Source of the DNA: Reyranella sp.
GTDB lineage: Bacteria > Pseudomonadota > Alphaproteobacteria > Reyranellales > Reyranellaceae
Length of the DNA stretch: 64,000 nucleotides
Assembly: GCF_030651995.1 (NCBI RefSeq)
Contig: NZ_JAUSBN010000037.1
Span: 52,154-116,153 of the forward strand
Direction: 5' to 3'
Made by a program: the position numbers and the translations under genes. The notes beneath the pieces were generated by a model, which was given only the letters and a program-made list of their open reading frames with translations, did no database searches and had not been told where the DNA came from. Of the stretch, positions 1 through 11,490 are shown in pieces. Each line of letters begins with the position of its first letter. Within the stretch, counting starts at the first letter, position 1.

Positions 1-182
1 TCCATCGCGATGGCGCGCACTTCGGACTCACCCAGATGCTGGGCGACTTCCAGCACGATCAGTCGGTTGTCGGCGTTGACGTGCAGCGCGTTCAGGATGT
101 TCGGCAGCTGCCCGGCTTCGAACCGCACGTCGACAACGGCGCCCGTGATCTGGGTGATCGAGCCAATGTTGTTGGTGGCCAT
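1..182 (-). CDS. atpD: F0F1 ATP synthase subunit beta, 5' part only
   Basis: This is the N-terminal 60 codons of the catalytic beta subunit of ATP synthase; the gene runs off the left edge. The translation starts [19 protein letters not shown] and continues with a LNALHV segment, the typical beta-barrel start of AtpD. The start is the ATG at 182, 40 bases after the atpG stop, in the usual order atpH-A-G-D. The P-loop and catalytic region lie outside the window. Identification rests on the N-terminus plus position. Confidence 0.95.
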   Translation of the reverse strand, partial: MATNNIGSITQITGAVVDVRFEAGQLPNILNALHVNADNRLIVLEVAQHLGESEVRAIAM

Positions 183-222
183 GAGACGAATCCCTTTCCT
201 TCGATTGCGTACAGCGCGCGGC

Positions 223-1113
223 CTAGACGGCCTCGGCGCCCGAGATGATCTCGATGAGTTCCTTGGTGATGGTGGCCTGACGCGAGCGGTTCATCTGCAG
301 CGTCAGTTTCTTGATCACTTCGCCGGCGTTGCGCGACGCAGAGTCCATCGCCGTCATCTGCGAGCCGTAGAAGCTCGCGGCATTCTCCAGCAAAGCGCGG
401 AAGATCTGGACGGTGAGGTTGCGCGGCAACAGGTCGGAGAGAATCTCGCCCTCGTCCGGCTCGAATTCGTAGATCGCACCGCCCACCGCGGCAGGAGCGG
501 CCGCTTCGGCCGTGGTCTCGGGCGCCGGCGGCGGGATCAGCTGCTGCACGGTGGTGACCTGCGTCATCGCCGACTTGAAGCGGTTGAAGACGATGGAGGC
601 CACGTCGAACTCGCCGGCCTCGAACATCTCCATGACGCGCGTCATCACCTTCTGGGCGTCGCCGAACGTCAGGCGCGGGCGGCCGAGGTCGGACACGCTC
701 TCGACGATCAGGCGGCTGTAGTCGCGGCGCAGCTGGTCGCGGCCCTTGCGGCCCACCGTGAAGATCTTGACGGTCTTGCCTTCGGCCTCGAGTGCGCGGA
801 TCTGGCGGCGCGCCTCGCGCACGATCGTGCTGTTGAAGCCGCCGCACAGGCCGCGATCGCCGGTGGCGACGATCAGCAGATGAACCTTGTCCGAGCCGGT
901 GCCGGCCAGCAGGCGCGGGCCAGTGCCGCCTTTGAAGCTGTGTCCCAGCGACGCCAGGATCCGGTCCATGGCTTCGGCATAGGGACGGGCCGCGGTGGCC
1001 TGTTCCTGGGCGCGTCGCAGCTTGGCGGCTGCGACCATCTTCATGGCCTTCGTGATCTTCTGCGTCGACTGAACGCTTCGGATCCTGAGGCGGAAGGTTT
1101 TGAGGCTGGGCAT
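223..1113 (-). CDS. atpG: F0F1 ATP synthase subunit gamma
   Basis: Central stalk subunit that rotates inside the alpha3beta3 head and couples proton flow through F0 to ATP synthesis at the inner membrane. The 296-residue product has the classic N-terminal helix ([20 protein letters not shown], then [12 protein letters not shown]) and the matching C-terminal helix with [15 protein letters not shown] and [15 protein letters not shown], which pair as the coiled-coil shaft. Length is normal for the family. It lies 15 bases after atpA and 40 before atpD on the same strand, so it is part of the atp operon. A long open frame on the opposite strand is only a composition effect. Confidence 0.98.
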   Translation of the reverse strand: MPSLKTFRLRIRSVQSTQKITKAMKMVAAAKLRRAQEQATAARPYAEAMDRILASLGHSFKGGTGPRLLAGTGSDKVHLLIVATGDRGLCGGFNSTIVREARRQIRALEAEGKTVKIFTVGRKGRDQLRRDYSRLIVESVSDLGRPRLTFGDAQKVMTRVMEMFEAGEFDVASIVFNRFKSAMTQVTTVQQLIPPPAPETTAEAAAPAAVGGAIYEFEPDEGEILSDLLPRNLTVQIFRALLENAASFYGSQMTAMDSASRNAGEVIKKLTLQMNRSRQATITKELIEIISGAEAV

Positions 1114-1128
1114 CGAAACCTTCGGGAG

Positions 1129-2655
<1,527 letters not shown>

Positions 2656-3219
2656 TTAGGCAACTCCCTTCATGGCAAGCTGCAGGCGCTGCAGCTTGCT
2701 TCGGACGGACGAATCGAACAGGCGCGAGCCAACCTTCACGACGAGGCCGCCGAGAATGTCGGGTTCGACGCGCGCGTCGATGGAAACCTTGTTACTGCCC
2801 AGCACCGAGCGCAGCGAGTCGCCGAGCTGTTGCAGTTGGGCAGGAGAAAGCGGAACGGCCGTGGTGACCGTCGCGGTGGTCTCGCCGCGGCGGCGAGCCA
2901 GCTCGGCGAGGAAGGCTGATGACATCGCCGGCAGATCGCGGGCGCGACCGTTGGCTGCCACGGTGCCGATGAAGTTGCGCGTCAGTCCGGAAATGCCCGC
3001 GGCATCGAGTACGGCGAGCAAAGCCTTGCCCTGCAGGGCGCGCGAGATGACCGGACTGGCGACGAGGCGGTTGAGGTCCGCGCTCTCCTCGAGAAGCCTG
3101 CGAAAGGTGGCGAGATCCTGTGCGACCTTGTCGAGGGACTTGGTTTCATCTGCCAGATCAAAAAGAGCACTGGCATAGCGTCCGGCGACGCCAGATACGG
3201 CCGAGGATGCGGTGGTCAC
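2656..3219 (-). CDS. atpH: F0F1 ATP synthase subunit delta
   Basis: Peripheral stalk subunit (OSCP homologue) that ties F1 to the b subunits. The protein begins (M)TTASSAVSGVAGRYASALFDLAD and ends with the conserved GGLVVKVGSRLFDSSVRSKL segment. I chose the GTG at 3219 (187 residues): a GGGGAGAGG purine stretch sits about ten bases upstream, and homologues start near this point. The frame stays open to an ATG at 3258, which would add 13 unconserved residues. It is the first gene of the atp run here. The operon promoter should lie in the 198 bases between 3220 and 3417, where I could not fix a -35/-10 pair. Confidence 0.96.
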   Translation of the reverse strand: MTTASSAVSGVAGRYASALFDLADETKSLDKVAQDLATFRRLLEESADLNRLVASPVISRALQGKALLAVLDAAGISGLTRNFIGTVAANGRARDLPAMSSAFLAELARRRGETTATVTTAVPLSPAQLQQLGDSLRSVLGSNKVSIDARVEPDILGGLVVKVGSRLFDSSVRSKLQRLQLAMKGVA

Positions 3220-3417
3220 GTCGAGAGCCTCTCCCCTGCCGCGGAACGCGGCCGGCAAGCCATTGAATTCACACGCTTTTCGCTAGCAGAACGCCCCGCG
3301 TCGCTTGCCGCCCCACCCCGGAAAAGCGCGCGTTGCTACCATGCTGCATTTCCCGACGCAACGTCCGCAAAGCACTGTTCTACAGCGGTTTTTCGGCGCG
3401 GGGGTCGCGGCGGGGTC

Positions 3418-5685
3418 TCAAAGGAAGGAATAGGGGTCGACATCGACCTGCAGGCGAACTGAACCCGGCAGCCCGATTTTCTCCAGCCAGGCATGCAGCA
3501 AAGGCTGCACGGCGACGTCACGGGCGGCCTTGAGCAGGAAGCGCCGCCGGTGCCGGCCGCGCAGCAGGGCCAATGGTGCGACCGACGGCCCCAGGACCGT
3601 GACGCCCTCCTGCTGGGGCACCTGGCGCGCCAGTGCGGCGCAGACATTGTCGACCGCGACGGGGTCCGGCCCGGAAATGATCAGCGAGGCCAGCCGTCCA
3701 TAGGGAGGCATGCCCGCCGCTGCCCGATCGTGAAGCTCGACCTCGACGAACCGGTCGCGATCCCCCGAGACCAGCGCCTGCATCACCGGATGCTCCGGAT
3801 TGTGCGTCTGGATCAGCGCCCGGCCCGGCCGGCCGTCGCGTCCGGCGCGACCGGCGACCTGATAGAGCAGTTGGAAGGTCCGTTCGGCCGCGCGCAGATC
3901 CCCGCCGTTCAGGCCGAGATCGGCATCGATCACCGCCACCAGGGTCAGATTCGGGAAATGATGCCCTTTTGCCGCCATCTGCGTGCCGATAAGGATGTCG
4001 ATCTCGCCCTTCTCCATGCGGTCGACGGCCGCCGACGCCTCGTCGCGGTTCATCAGGCTGTCCGAGGTGAAGAGTTCCAGCCGCGCCTCGGGAAAGAGCT
4101 CCAGCGCCTCCTCCGCCAGGCGTTCGACGCCGGGACCGCAGGCGACGAACTGGTCGACCGCCCCACAGTGCCGGCAGGTGTGGGCCGGCGGCTCGGAGTA
4201 GCCGCAATGATGGCAGACCAGGGTGCGACGAAACCGGTGCTCGACCAGCCAGGCCGAGCATTGCGGACATTCGAGGCCCGAGCCGCAGGCCCGGCAGAGC
4301 GTAATCGGCGCATAGCCACGGCGATTGAGGAACAGCAGCGTCTGCTCGCCGGCCGCCAGCGTCTCCTTCATGGCCTCGACGACCGGCTGCGACAGCCAGC
4401 GCGCGCGCGGCGGCGGCGTGCGCCGCAGATCGATCGCCGACAGGGTCGCGAGCCGATGCCCGCCGTGGCGGCCCGGCAGGTGCACTTCGCCGTAGCGGCC
4501 GCTCTTCACGTTGACGACGCTTTCGAGCGAGGGCGTCGCCGATGCCAGCACGATGGGTGCGGAGGCAAGACGCGCGCGCACCACGGCCATGTCGCGCGCG
4601 TTGTAGACGACACCCTCGTCCTGCTTGAACGAGCCGTCGTGCTCCTCGTCGACCACGATCAGGCCGAGTCTGGCGAAGGGCAGGAACAGCGCGGAGCGTG
4701 CACCGACCACGACCCCCACCCTTCCCTCGGCGATGGCGCGCCATGTCTCCCGGCGCTCCAGGCTGGTCAGGCCTGAATGCCAGGGCGAAGGCTGCGCGCC
4801 GAAACGATCCTCGAAGCGCTTCAGCCACTGCGCCGTGAGCGCAATCTCGGGCAGCAGCACCAGAACCTGCCGGCCGGCGGCCAGACAGGCGGCAATCGCT
4901 TCGAAATAGACCTCGGTCTTGCCAGCGCCCGGCACGCCATCGAGCAGGGTCGCCGAGAAGGCGTGAGCCGTCACTTTTCCGACGAGCCCGTCGGCGGCGA
5001 TCTTCTGGGCCGGCGACAGGGTCGGACCCGCATGCAGCCCGTCCGGCTGCGGAAAGGATCGACGGACGATGCGCTCCTCGGCGTCCAGCAATCCAAGCGA
5101 TGCCATGCTCTTCACAACCGACGCGCCGACGCCCGCGAGATGCGCCAGTTCCGAAGCGGTCATCGACGGCCCGTCCTTCAACTGCTCCAGCACGCGACGG
5201 CGCGCCGCGGTGAGCTTGAGCGCGGTGTCGCCAGTCGGCGCGGCCGGCCGATAGACGAGTTCGGTCTTGGGCGCCTCGAGCGCCGAGGGCACGCTCATCG
5301 CCATGCGCAGCACGGCACCTGCAGGCATCAGCGTATAGGCCGACACCCAGTCGACGAAGCGGCGCATCGCGTCGGCCATGGGCAAGGCGGGAAGGACGGC
5401 GATCACATCGCGCAACTTCTCCGGCGCGACGTCGCCCGTGCCCGCGCCCCAGACGACGCCGATCGTTTCGCGCTTGCCGAGCGGCACGACGACGAAATGT
5501 CCCGGCATCACCGGCATGCCCTCCGGGACTCGATAGTCGTAGGCATCGGCGAGCGGCAGCGGCAGCAGGACCTTGATCGTGTTTTCCACCGGTTCGAGAC
5601 GCGACGACGCGATCCCCTTGGCTTGTGGCTCCGAAGGGGAATCGCTAGAAATTGTGGTAACAGGCGAGTCCGAACCACTGGCCAT
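3418..5685 (-). CDS. priA: Primosomal protein N' (replication restart helicase PriA)
   Basis: 3'-5' superfamily 2 helicase that recognises stalled forks and reloads the replisome. The 755-residue protein has an N-terminal DNA-binding region ([18 protein letters not shown]), Walker [12 protein letters not shown], the DEEH box ([12 protein letters not shown]), and a zinc-binding insertion with paired cysteines ([13 protein letters not shown], then CHHCG and CRHCG). A helicase C-terminal part with [12 protein letters not shown] follows. Its ATG is only 13 bases from the divergent fsa start, so the two genes must share or overlap promoter DNA. Downstream lies the atp operon, 198 bases away on the same strand. 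Confidence 0.98.
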   Translation of the reverse strand: MASGSDSPVTTISSDSPSEPQAKGIASSRLEPVENTIKVLLPLPLADAYDYRVPEGMPVMPGHFVVVPLGKRETIGVVWGAGTGDVAPEKLRDVIAVLPALPMADAMRRFVDWVSAYTLMPAGAVLRMAMSVPSALEAPKTELVYRPAAPTGDTALKLTAARRRVLEQLKDGPSMTASELAHLAGVGASVVKSMASLGLLDAEERIVRRSFPQPDGLHAGPTLSPAQKIAADGLVGKVTAHAFSATLLDGVPGAGKTEVYFEAIAACLAAGRQVLVLLPEIALTAQWLKRFEDRFGAQPSPWHSGLTSLERRETWRAIAEGRVGVVVGARSALFLPFARLGLIVVDEEHDGSFKQDEGVVYNARDMAVVRARLASAPIVLASATPSLESVVNVKSGRYGEVHLPGRHGGHRLATLSAIDLRRTPPPRARWLSQPVVEAMKETLAAGEQTLLFLNRRGYAPITLCRACGSGLECPQCSAWLVEHRFRRTLVCHHCGYSEPPAHTCRHCGAVDQFVACGPGVERLAEEALELFPEARLELFTSDSLMNRDEASAAVDRMEKGEIDILIGTQMAAKGHHFPNLTLVAVIDADLGLNGGDLRAAERTFQLLYQVAGRAGRDGRPGRALIQTHNPEHPVMQALVSGDRDRFVEVELHDRAAAGMPPYGRLASLIISGPDPVAVDNVCAALARQVPQQEGVTVLGPSVAPLALLRGRHRRRFLLKAARDVAVQPLLHAWLEKIGLPGSVRLQVDVDPYSFL

Positions 5686-5698
5686 TGGGGTAGTTTAT

Positions 5699-6355
5699 AT
5701 GAAGTTCTTCGTCGATACCGCCGATGTTGCCGATATCACGGATCTCGCGGCCTCCGGCCTGCTCGACGGCGTGACGACCAACCCCTCGCTGATCGCCAAG
5801 TCCGGCCGGCAGATGCTCGACGTCATCAAGGAGATCTGCGCCATCGTCCCGGGCCCGGTCAGCGCCGAAACCGTCGCGACGGACCACAAGACGATGCTCG
5901 AAGAGGGTCGCAAGCTCGCCAAGCTGGCGAAGAACGTCGCCGTGAAGGTGCCGCTGACGCCGGACGGGCTCAAGACCTGCAAGGTGCTGACCTCCGAAGG
6001 CACGATGGTGAACGTCACCCTGTGCTTCTCGGCGGCCCAGGCCCTGCTCGCCGCCAAGGCCGGCGCCACCTTCGTCTCGCCCTTCGTCGGCCGTCTCGAC
6101 GATATCGGCCAGGACGGCATGCACCTGATCGGCGAGATCATGACGATCTACCGCCAGTATCCACACTTCAAGACCGAGGTGCTGGTGGCCTCGATCCGTC
6201 ACACCCAGCACGTGATCGCGGCTGCCAAGCTCGGCGCCCATGTCGGCACCCTGCCGCCCAACGTGCTGCGCCAGCTCTTCAAGCACACGCTGACCGACAA
6301 CGGTCTCAAGGCCTTCCTCGACGACTGGGCCAAGACCGGCCAGTCGATCCTTTGA
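5699..6355 (+). CDS. fsa: Transaldolase-like fructose-6-phosphate aldolase
   Basis: Small transaldolase of 218 residues (FSA/TalC class), acting in sugar-phosphate aldol chemistry. It begins [25 protein letters not shown] lies around residues 26-30, and [11 protein letters not shown] puts the Schiff-base lysine at position 83, matching the expected position in this short class. The ATG at 5699 is chosen because the conserved MKFFVDT start is there; the open frame continues upstream into priA without conservation. DUF484 follows after 15 bases. Whether the enzyme acts as an F6P aldolase or a true transaldolase cannot be told from sequence alone. Confidence 0.93.
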   Translation: MKFFVDTADVADITDLAASGLLDGVTTNPSLIAKSGRQMLDVIKEICAIVPGPVSAETVATDHKTMLEEGRKLAKLAKNVAVKVPLTPDGLKTCKVLTSEGTMVNVTLCFSAAQALLAAKAGATFVSPFVGRLDDIGQDGMHLIGEIMTIYRQYPHFKTEVLVASIRHTQHVIAAAKLGAHVGTLPPNVLRQLFKHTLTDNGLKAFLDDWAKTGQSIL

Positions 6356-6370
6356 CCCGGAGACGGGCGC

Positions 6371-7102
6371 ATGGCCAATGACGGGACGATTCCGGCGCCC
6401 GACGGCTCCGGCCGGCAGGTGAAGCTGATCACCGCCGACGACGTCGTGGCCTATCTCAAGGCCCATCCCGACTTCTTCGACAAGAACGGCGAACTGGCCG
6501 CCGAGATGGGCGTGACGCCGCGCGTCCAGGGGCCGGGCGTCATCGACATGCAGCAGGCGATCCTGAAGCGCCTGCGCGGCGAGATCGAGAAGCTCAAGGT
6601 CGAGCGCACCGAGATCATCGCCAACTCCAAGCAGAACCAGATCGTCCAGAACCGCATCCAGGCGGCGGTCATCAGCATCATCCAGGCGACGACCTTCGAG
6701 AAGATGATCCATGTCGTGACGCACGAGCTGCCCGAGCTGCTCGACGTCGACTTCATCACCCTCGCGATCGAGGCCAATGCCGACGCCCCCAAGCGCGTCC
6801 CGGTGCGCGGCGTCTACGTGCTGGCGCCGGGGGCCATCGACGCGGCCATCGGCCCGGACAAACATGCCCGCCTGCGCTCCAGCATCGTGGGCGAGGAGGC
6901 GTTCTTCGGCGACGTCGCGCGCTTCGTGAAGTCCGACGTGCTGATGCGCCTGCAGGTCTCGTCGGGCTCGCCCGACGGCGTCATGTGCTTCGGCGCGCGA
7001 GATCCCGAAGCCTTCGGGCCCGAGATGGCGACCGAGCTGTTGTTCTTCCTGTCGAAGGTGCTGGAGAACACGATTCGCGCCTGGCTCGACCTGCCCGAGT
7101 AG
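6371..7102 (+). CDS. DUF484 family protein (GAF-like)
   Basis: A 243-residue cytosolic protein of the DUF484 family, whose C-terminal half folds like a GAF domain. The N-terminus carries the family signature around ITADDVVAYLKAHPDFFDKN. A short helical stretch (QQAILKRLRGEIEKLKVERT) leads to a GAF-like region ending in LLFFLSKVLENTIRAWL. The biochemical role is unknown. It lies directly before xerC (7-base gap), a pairing found across proteobacteria, which hints at a link with chromosome resolution or division. That link is inference from context. Confidence 0.9.
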   Translation: MANDGTIPAPDGSGRQVKLITADDVVAYLKAHPDFFDKNGELAAEMGVTPRVQGPGVIDMQQAILKRLRGEIEKLKVERTEIIANSKQNQIVQNRIQAAVISIIQATTFEKMIHVVTHELPELLDVDFITLAIEANADAPKRVPVRGVYVLAPGAIDAAIGPDKHARLRSSIVGEEAFFGDVARFVKSDVLMRLQVSSGSPDGVMCFGARDPEAFGPEMATELLFFLSKVLENTIRAWLDLPE

Positions 7103-7109
7103 CATCGCC

Positions 7110-8042
7110 GTGAGGGTCGCAGACGCACTGGCGGCGTGGCGCGACTGGCTGAAGAGCGAGCGCCGGCTCGCCGACCATACGCTCATCGCCTACGAGCACG
7201 ATGTCGCGACCTTCCTCGGCTTCATGGCGACCTATCTCGGCGAGACGCCGACGCTCGAGGCGCTCGCCCGGCTGAAGCCCGCCGAGTTCCGCGCCTGGCT
7301 GGCCGAGCGCTCGCGCCAGGGGATGGCGCGCTCCTCGACGGCCCGCGCCTTCTCCTCGGTGCGCTCCTTCTTCCGCTTCCTCGACAAGAACAAGCTCGCC
7401 CACAATGCGAGCATCGCCACCATCCAGACGCCCAAGCTGCCGCGCTCCGTGCCGAAGGCGCTGAGCGAGCGCGACATGGAGGATCTGCTCGCGGCCGAGC
7501 CCGAGCAGGAACGCGCGCCGTGGATCGACCTGCGCGACGCCGCCGTGCTGATCCTGCTCTACGGCGCCGGCCTGCGCATCGGCGAGGCGCTGGCGCTCAC
7601 CAGGGCGGAGGTCGACGAGCTGCTGAAGAGCGGCCGCGATACGCTCGCCGTCACCGGCAAGGGCAACAAGACCCGGTTGGTGCCGCTGCTGCCGCAGGCG
7701 CTGCAGGCGCTGAGGAAGTATCGTGACGCCTGCCCGTGGCTCGCAGCGGCGAAACCCTCGGATCGCGTCTTCATGGGCGCCCGTGGCGGCGCGCTCGATC
7801 CCGCCATCGTGCAGAAGCGGGTACGCGAGATCCGGCGCGATCTCGGCCTTGCCGAAAGCGTGACGCCGCATGCGCTGCGCCACTCCTTCGCCACCCACCT
7901 GCTGGGTGCGGGCGGCGACCTGCGCACCATCCAGGAGCTGCTGGGCCACGCCTCGCTGTCGACGACCCAGCGTTACACCGACGTCGACGCCGCGCGCCTC
8001 GCCGCGGTCTATCGCGCCGCCCATCCGCGCGCCAAGGGCTGA
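7110..8042 (+). CDS. xerC: Site-specific tyrosine recombinase XerC
   Basis: Tyrosine recombinase that, with XerD, resolves chromosome dimers at dif. At 310 residues it has the SAM-like N-terminal core-binding domain and the full catalytic set: Arg156 (GLRIGEAL), Lys184 (GKGNKTR), His254 and Arg257 (HALRHSFATH), His280 (LLGHASLS) and Tyr289 (TTQRYTDV). The start is the GTG at 7110, seven bases after DUF484. No ATG precedes the conserved N-terminal helix. There is no nearby att site or cargo, so this is the housekeeping enzyme rather than an integrase. Confidence 0.96.
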   Translation: MRVADALAAWRDWLKSERRLADHTLIAYEHDVATFLGFMATYLGETPTLEALARLKPAEFRAWLAERSRQGMARSSTARAFSSVRSFFRFLDKNKLAHNASIATIQTPKLPRSVPKALSERDMEDLLAAEPEQERAPWIDLRDAAVLILLYGAGLRIGEALALTRAEVDELLKSGRDTLAVTGKGNKTRLVPLLPQALQALRKYRDACPWLAAAKPSDRVFMGARGGALDPAIVQKRVREIRRDLGLAESVTPHALRHSFATHLLGAGGDLRTIQELLGHASLSTTQRYTDVDAARLAAVYRAAHPRAKG

Positions 8043-8044
8043 CC

Positions 8045-8749
8045 ATGCCTCAACACATCGGCATCGTCGCCTGCTCGGCCGAGGGCGCGGCGCTCTGCTA
8101 CAAGACCATCTGTGTCGAGGGCGCGGGCTTCATGGGTTCGCACGCCCATCCCGAAATCTCGCTGCACACGCATTCCCTGGCCGACTATGTCGAGCGGCTC
8201 GACCGCGGCGATCGCGCCGGCGTGGCCGAACTGATGCTGTCGTCGGCGCACAAGCTCGCGCGAGCGGGAGCTGATTTCCTGATCTGCCCCGACAACACCA
8301 TCCACCACGCGATGAGCCACGTGCTGCCGCACTCGCCTTTGCCCTGGCTGCACATCGCCGAGGTGGTCGCCGCCGAAGCGTCGGCGCGCGGCTACCGGAA
8401 GCTCGGCATCACCGGCACGCGCTGGCTGGTCGACAGCGAGGTCTATCCGGAGAAGATCGACGCGCAAGGGCTTGCGTGGCTGCGGCCGACCGAGCCTGAG
8501 CGCGACGCCCTCAACCAGATCATCATGGATGAGCTGGTGCAGAGCCGCTTCACGCCGCAAGCCATCGCCACCTTCCAGCGCGTGATGGACCGCATGAAGG
8601 AAGAAGGCTGCGACGCCGTCGTGCTGGGCTGCACGGAAATCCCGCTGATCATGAACGACGGCAACTCGCCGCTGCCGACGCTCGATTCGACGCGGCTTCT
8701 GGCGCGTGCAGCGCTGCGACGCGCCGTTACAGGGACTTCCGGAAGATGA
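8045..8749 (+). CDS. Aspartate/glutamate racemase family protein
   Basis: A 234-residue member of the Asp/Glu/hydantoin racemase superfamily, cofactor-independent enzymes that use two cysteines. Both are visible: LICPDNTIHHAM near residue 80 and VVLGCTEIPLIM near residue 200. It most resembles the YgeA-type amino-acid racemase group. The ATG lies two bases after the xerC stop, so it is probably co-transcribed. Its last 23 bases overlap the 3' end of the convergent acetyltransferase gene. Substrate is unknown; D-Asp or D-Glu supply, or broad amino-acid racemisation, are candidates. Confidence 0.88.
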   Translation: MPQHIGIVACSAEGAALCYKTICVEGAGFMGSHAHPEISLHTHSLADYVERLDRGDRAGVAELMLSSAHKLARAGADFLICPDNTIHHAMSHVLPHSPLPWLHIAEVVAAEASARGYRKLGITGTRWLVDSEVYPEKIDAQGLAWLRPTEPERDALNQIIMDELVQSRFTPQAIATFQRVMDRMKEEGCDAVVLGCTEIPLIMNDGNSPLPTLDSTRLLARAALRRAVTGTSGR

Positions 8750-9143
8750 TCTCGCCGTCGTCCTTGCGCCCGATCTCTTCCCAGCCGTTGGTCCGGTAGA
8801 AGCGCTCGGCCCGCGTGCCGGGGCCGGTGGTCAGCGTCGCCGCCGCGAAACCCGCCGCCCGCAGATCCTCGCAGGCCAGCGGCAGCAGGGCGCGGCCAAG
8901 ACCGCGGCCCTCGAAGTCCGGATGGACGAAGAGCCCGAAGATCGTGCCGTCGCGCGGATCGGCGACGGAGAAGCCCTGCACCGTGCCCGCCTCCTCCCAC
9001 ACCCAGAAGGCCGCGTTCTCGAAAATCCAGTTGGCGGTCGTCTCGACCTTGCTCACGGAGGCCGCACTGAGCTGGTTCTCGCGGACGGCGAGGCGAACCT
9101 CCGAAATTCGGGGGCGGTCGGCGCTGGTCGCTTTGCGGATCAT
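8727..9143 (-). CDS. GNAT family N-acetyltransferase
   Basis: A 138-residue acetyl-CoA-dependent transferase. The GNAT core is clear: beta strands around GFSVADPRDGTIFGLFV, then the acetyl-CoA-binding motif HPDFEGRGLGRALL, then TNGWEEIGRK near the end. Substrate cannot be inferred. It converges with the racemase gene and overlaps it by 23 bases at the 3' ends. The 32-base gap to the upstream radical SAM gene on the same strand would allow co-transcription. Confidence 0.9.
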   Translation of the reverse strand: MIRKATSADRPRISEVRLAVRENQLSAASVSKVETTANWIFENAAFWVWEEAGTVQGFSVADPRDGTIFGLFVHPDFEGRGLGRALLPLACEDLRAAGFAAATLTTGPGTRAERFYRTNGWEEIGRKDDGEIIFRKSL

Positions 9144-9175
9144 GAAGGCCTCGGGAGTCGACGAAGCGCGCGACG

Positions 9176-10780
9176 TTACACGGCCCGTTGCAGAATTCCA
9201 GCGTCGCGCTCCTGCGGCCGAGATGGCGGTTCGCGCTCAAGCACGGAGATCTGCCGGTCGATTTCCGCAACGACCGTCTTCGAGAACGGCCCGAGGTGCA
9301 GGTAGAGCATGAGCTGGATCACCACGACCTCGAGGGCGGCGGGATTGTGCCGGGCGATGTCGACGAACGTCCGCCAGAAGTGCCGGGCGAGCAAGGGCCG
9401 CACCACGGTCATTCTCCACATCAGCCGCAGCAACGTGTTTCGATCGCGGGGCGTGACGACCGGTCGGGCCGTCACCGGATGGCTGGGCCGTCGCAGGTTG
9501 AGGCCCGATCGGCGGACGCGCTCGAAGTAGGCGCCCGGCCGGTAGACGGCTTCGAGAATCGCCTTGTAGTCTTTCAGGATGTCGATGCGAGGCCGTCGGG
9601 TCACGAAATTGAGCCCTGCGGTGCATTGATCGCCGAGGCCCTGATCGGCGAAGGGCAGAAGGCGACCCTCCTTCTCCAGCCGGCGGGTCAGCTGCGTGGT
9701 GGGCAGGGCGGTCAGCAGGCCGACCATGCAAACCGGAATGTTGGTGGCCTCGATGCACTCGATCATCTCCGCGGCCACGCGAAGCTCCTCGGTGTCGAAG
9801 CCGACGATGAATCCTGCGATCACCATCATCCCCGCCGCATGGATCTTGTGTACACTCTCGGCCAGGCTGCGGCGCGTGTTCTGCTTCTTGCGCGTCGAGA
9901 CGAGCGTTGCGGTATCGGGACTCTCGATGCCGACGAAGATGGCAAAGAAGTTGGCCCGCTTCAGCATGTCGAGGAGCTCGACGTCGTCGGCCAGGTTGAT
10001 CGAGGCTTCGGTCGAGAACATGAAGGGATAGCCGGTGCTCTTCTGCCAGGCCTCGAGGGCGGGAAGGAACTGCTTCAGTGCCTTCTTGTTGCCGATGAGA
10101 TTGTCGTCGACGAAGTCGACATGGCCGCGATAACCGGCATCGTGCAGCGCCTGCAGCTCCGCCAGCATCTGCGGCACCGTCTTGGATCGCGGCACGCGGC
10201 CGAACAGCTCGATAATGTCGCAGAATTCGCAGTTGAACGGACAGCCGCGCGAGAACTGCACGCCGACGAAGAGATAGTGGCTGAAATCGATCAGGTCGAA
10301 GCGCGGGATCGGACTCTTGGTGATGTCGGTCTTGAACTTCTCGGCCTCGAACCGCCCGGTCCTGGCGCCCGACTCCCACGCCTCGACGAACTGTCCGATC
10401 ACGCCCTCGGCCTCGCCGACGACGAGGAAGTCGGCATGATCAAAGAGTTCGGGACTGGACATGGCGTCCGGCCCTCCGACGACCACCGGCTTGCCCTGCG
10501 CCTGAGCCATCCGGATGATCTCGAGCGAATCGACGCGCTGCGGCAACATCCCGCCGGTCATGATCAGGTCGGCCCAGGCGAGGTCGGCCGGGTCGAGCGC
10601 CTCGGCATTGCGGTTCACCAGCTTGATGTTCCAGTCGCGCGGCAGCAACGCGGCCAGGGTGATGAGACCGAGCGGCGGCGCCGGGCACCGCACCCCGTGG
10701 AGATCACACGCCGCCTGCAGGCTCCAGAAGGAGTTCGGATTGAAGCGCGGGAAGATCATGAGAACATTCGGTGTCGTCAC
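9176..10780 (-). CDS. B12-binding radical SAM protein (DUF4070-type C-terminus)
   Basis: Cobalamin-dependent radical SAM enzyme of 534 residues. It has an N-terminal B12-binding Rossmann region (about 1-150), a radical SAM core with the [4Fe-4S] ligands Cys180, Cys184 and Cys187 in SRGCPFNCEFCDII, and a C-terminal helical extension like the DUF4070 domain. This layout matches methyltransferases such as the hopanoid methylases HpnP and HpnR, but no hopanoid gene lies nearby, so I give no symbol. The start is a GTG at 10780 with AGGAG five bases upstream. The substrate is unknown; methylation of an unactivated carbon is the family expectation. Confidence 0.85.
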   Translation of the reverse strand: MTTPNVLMIFPRFNPNSFWSLQAACDLHGVRCPAPPLGLITLAALLPRDWNIKLVNRNAEALDPADLAWADLIMTGGMLPQRVDSLEIIRMAQAQGKPVVVGGPDAMSSPELFDHADFLVVGEAEGVIGQFVEAWESGARTGRFEAEKFKTDITKSPIPRFDLIDFSHYLFVGVQFSRGCPFNCEFCDIIELFGRVPRSKTVPQMLAELQALHDAGYRGHVDFVDDNLIGNKKALKQFLPALEAWQKSTGYPFMFSTEASINLADDVELLDMLKRANFFAIFVGIESPDTATLVSTRKKQNTRRSLAESVHKIHAAGMMVIAGFIVGFDTEELRVAAEMIECIEATNIPVCMVGLLTALPTTQLTRRLEKEGRLLPFADQGLGDQCTAGLNFVTRRPRIDILKDYKAILEAVYRPGAYFERVRRSGLNLRRPSHPVTARPVVTPRDRNTLLRLMWRMTVVRPLLARHFWRTFVDIARHNPAALEVVVIQLMLYLHLGPFSKTVVAEIDRQISVLEREPPSRPQERDAGILQRAV

Positions 10781-10949
10781 GGCCGCTCCTTCGCCTGGGA
10801 TCAGGGAAAAGCATCAGCAATCGTCGATCGAATGGCGGTTCGTCAGCTTGCTTACATAAGTCGTAGCGTCGAACTCTCCGGAATTTGAACACACGGGGGC
10901 CAACGGCACAATCGCCGCGTCCGCCTGCCCTTACAGTCGTTACGAGGCG

Positions 10950-11477
10950 TTATCGGGCCGCTTCGTAGACGACATGCAGCGCGCCGCCGCTGCGCGGCTC
11001 GCAGGACTTCAAGGTCAGCTTGAGTTCCGGCGTGCCCGGCGCGATGAGCGGGATGCCGTTGCCCAGCACGATCGGCACGATCGCCATCTCCAGCACGTCC
11101 AGCTTGCCGGCCGCGATCATGCCGCGGATCACCTGTGCGCCACCTTCGACCCATACCCGGGCATAACCACGCGCTTCCAGCTCGGCCGCCACGACCGCGA
11201 GATCGCCCGAGCGCGCCTCGACGGCGCCCGGCGCCTCGACCAGCGGACGATGGGTCATGACGATCGTCGGCTTTTCGCCGTACGGCCACTCGCCGAAGCC
11301 GCGCATGACCTCGTAGGTGTCGCGTCCCATCAGGATCGCATCGATGCCCGCCATCAGGGAGTCGAAGCCGAAGTCCTGCGGCGGGTAACTCTCCAGCCAG
11401 TCGAAGGAGCCATCGGCGCGCGCGATCTTGCCGTCGAGCGACATCGCGATATGACAGTGCCAGATCGTCCTTCCCAT
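10950..11477 (-). CDS. Dihydrofolate reductase family protein (RibD C-terminal domain)
   Basis: A 175-residue protein of the RibD_C/DHFR-like fold, usually NADPH-dependent reductases of unknown substrate (YyaP/YwjB type). Motifs are the N-terminal IAMSLDGKIARADGSFDWLE, the segment DAILMGRDTYEVMRGF, and VWVEGGAQVIRGMI before the C-terminal strands. The ATG at 11477 opens the conserved start. The frame runs upstream to 11534, but that part lies in a palindromic repeat. It is too different from FolA to be called the folate enzyme. Confidence 0.88.
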   Translation of the reverse strand: MGRTIWHCHIAMSLDGKIARADGSFDWLESYPPQDFGFDSLMAGIDAILMGRDTYEVMRGFGEWPYGEKPTIVMTHRPLVEAPGAVEARSGDLAVVAAELEARGYARVWVEGGAQVIRGMIAAGKLDVLEMAIVPIVLGNGIPLIAPGTPELKLTLKSCEPRSGGALHVVYEAAR

Positions 11478-11490
11478 GTGCCCTCTCAAA

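Noticed and set aside
7110..8042. XerC as a phage or island integrase
   Set aside because: The DUF484-xerC pairing, normal length and absence of att sites or cargo point to the housekeeping recombinase.
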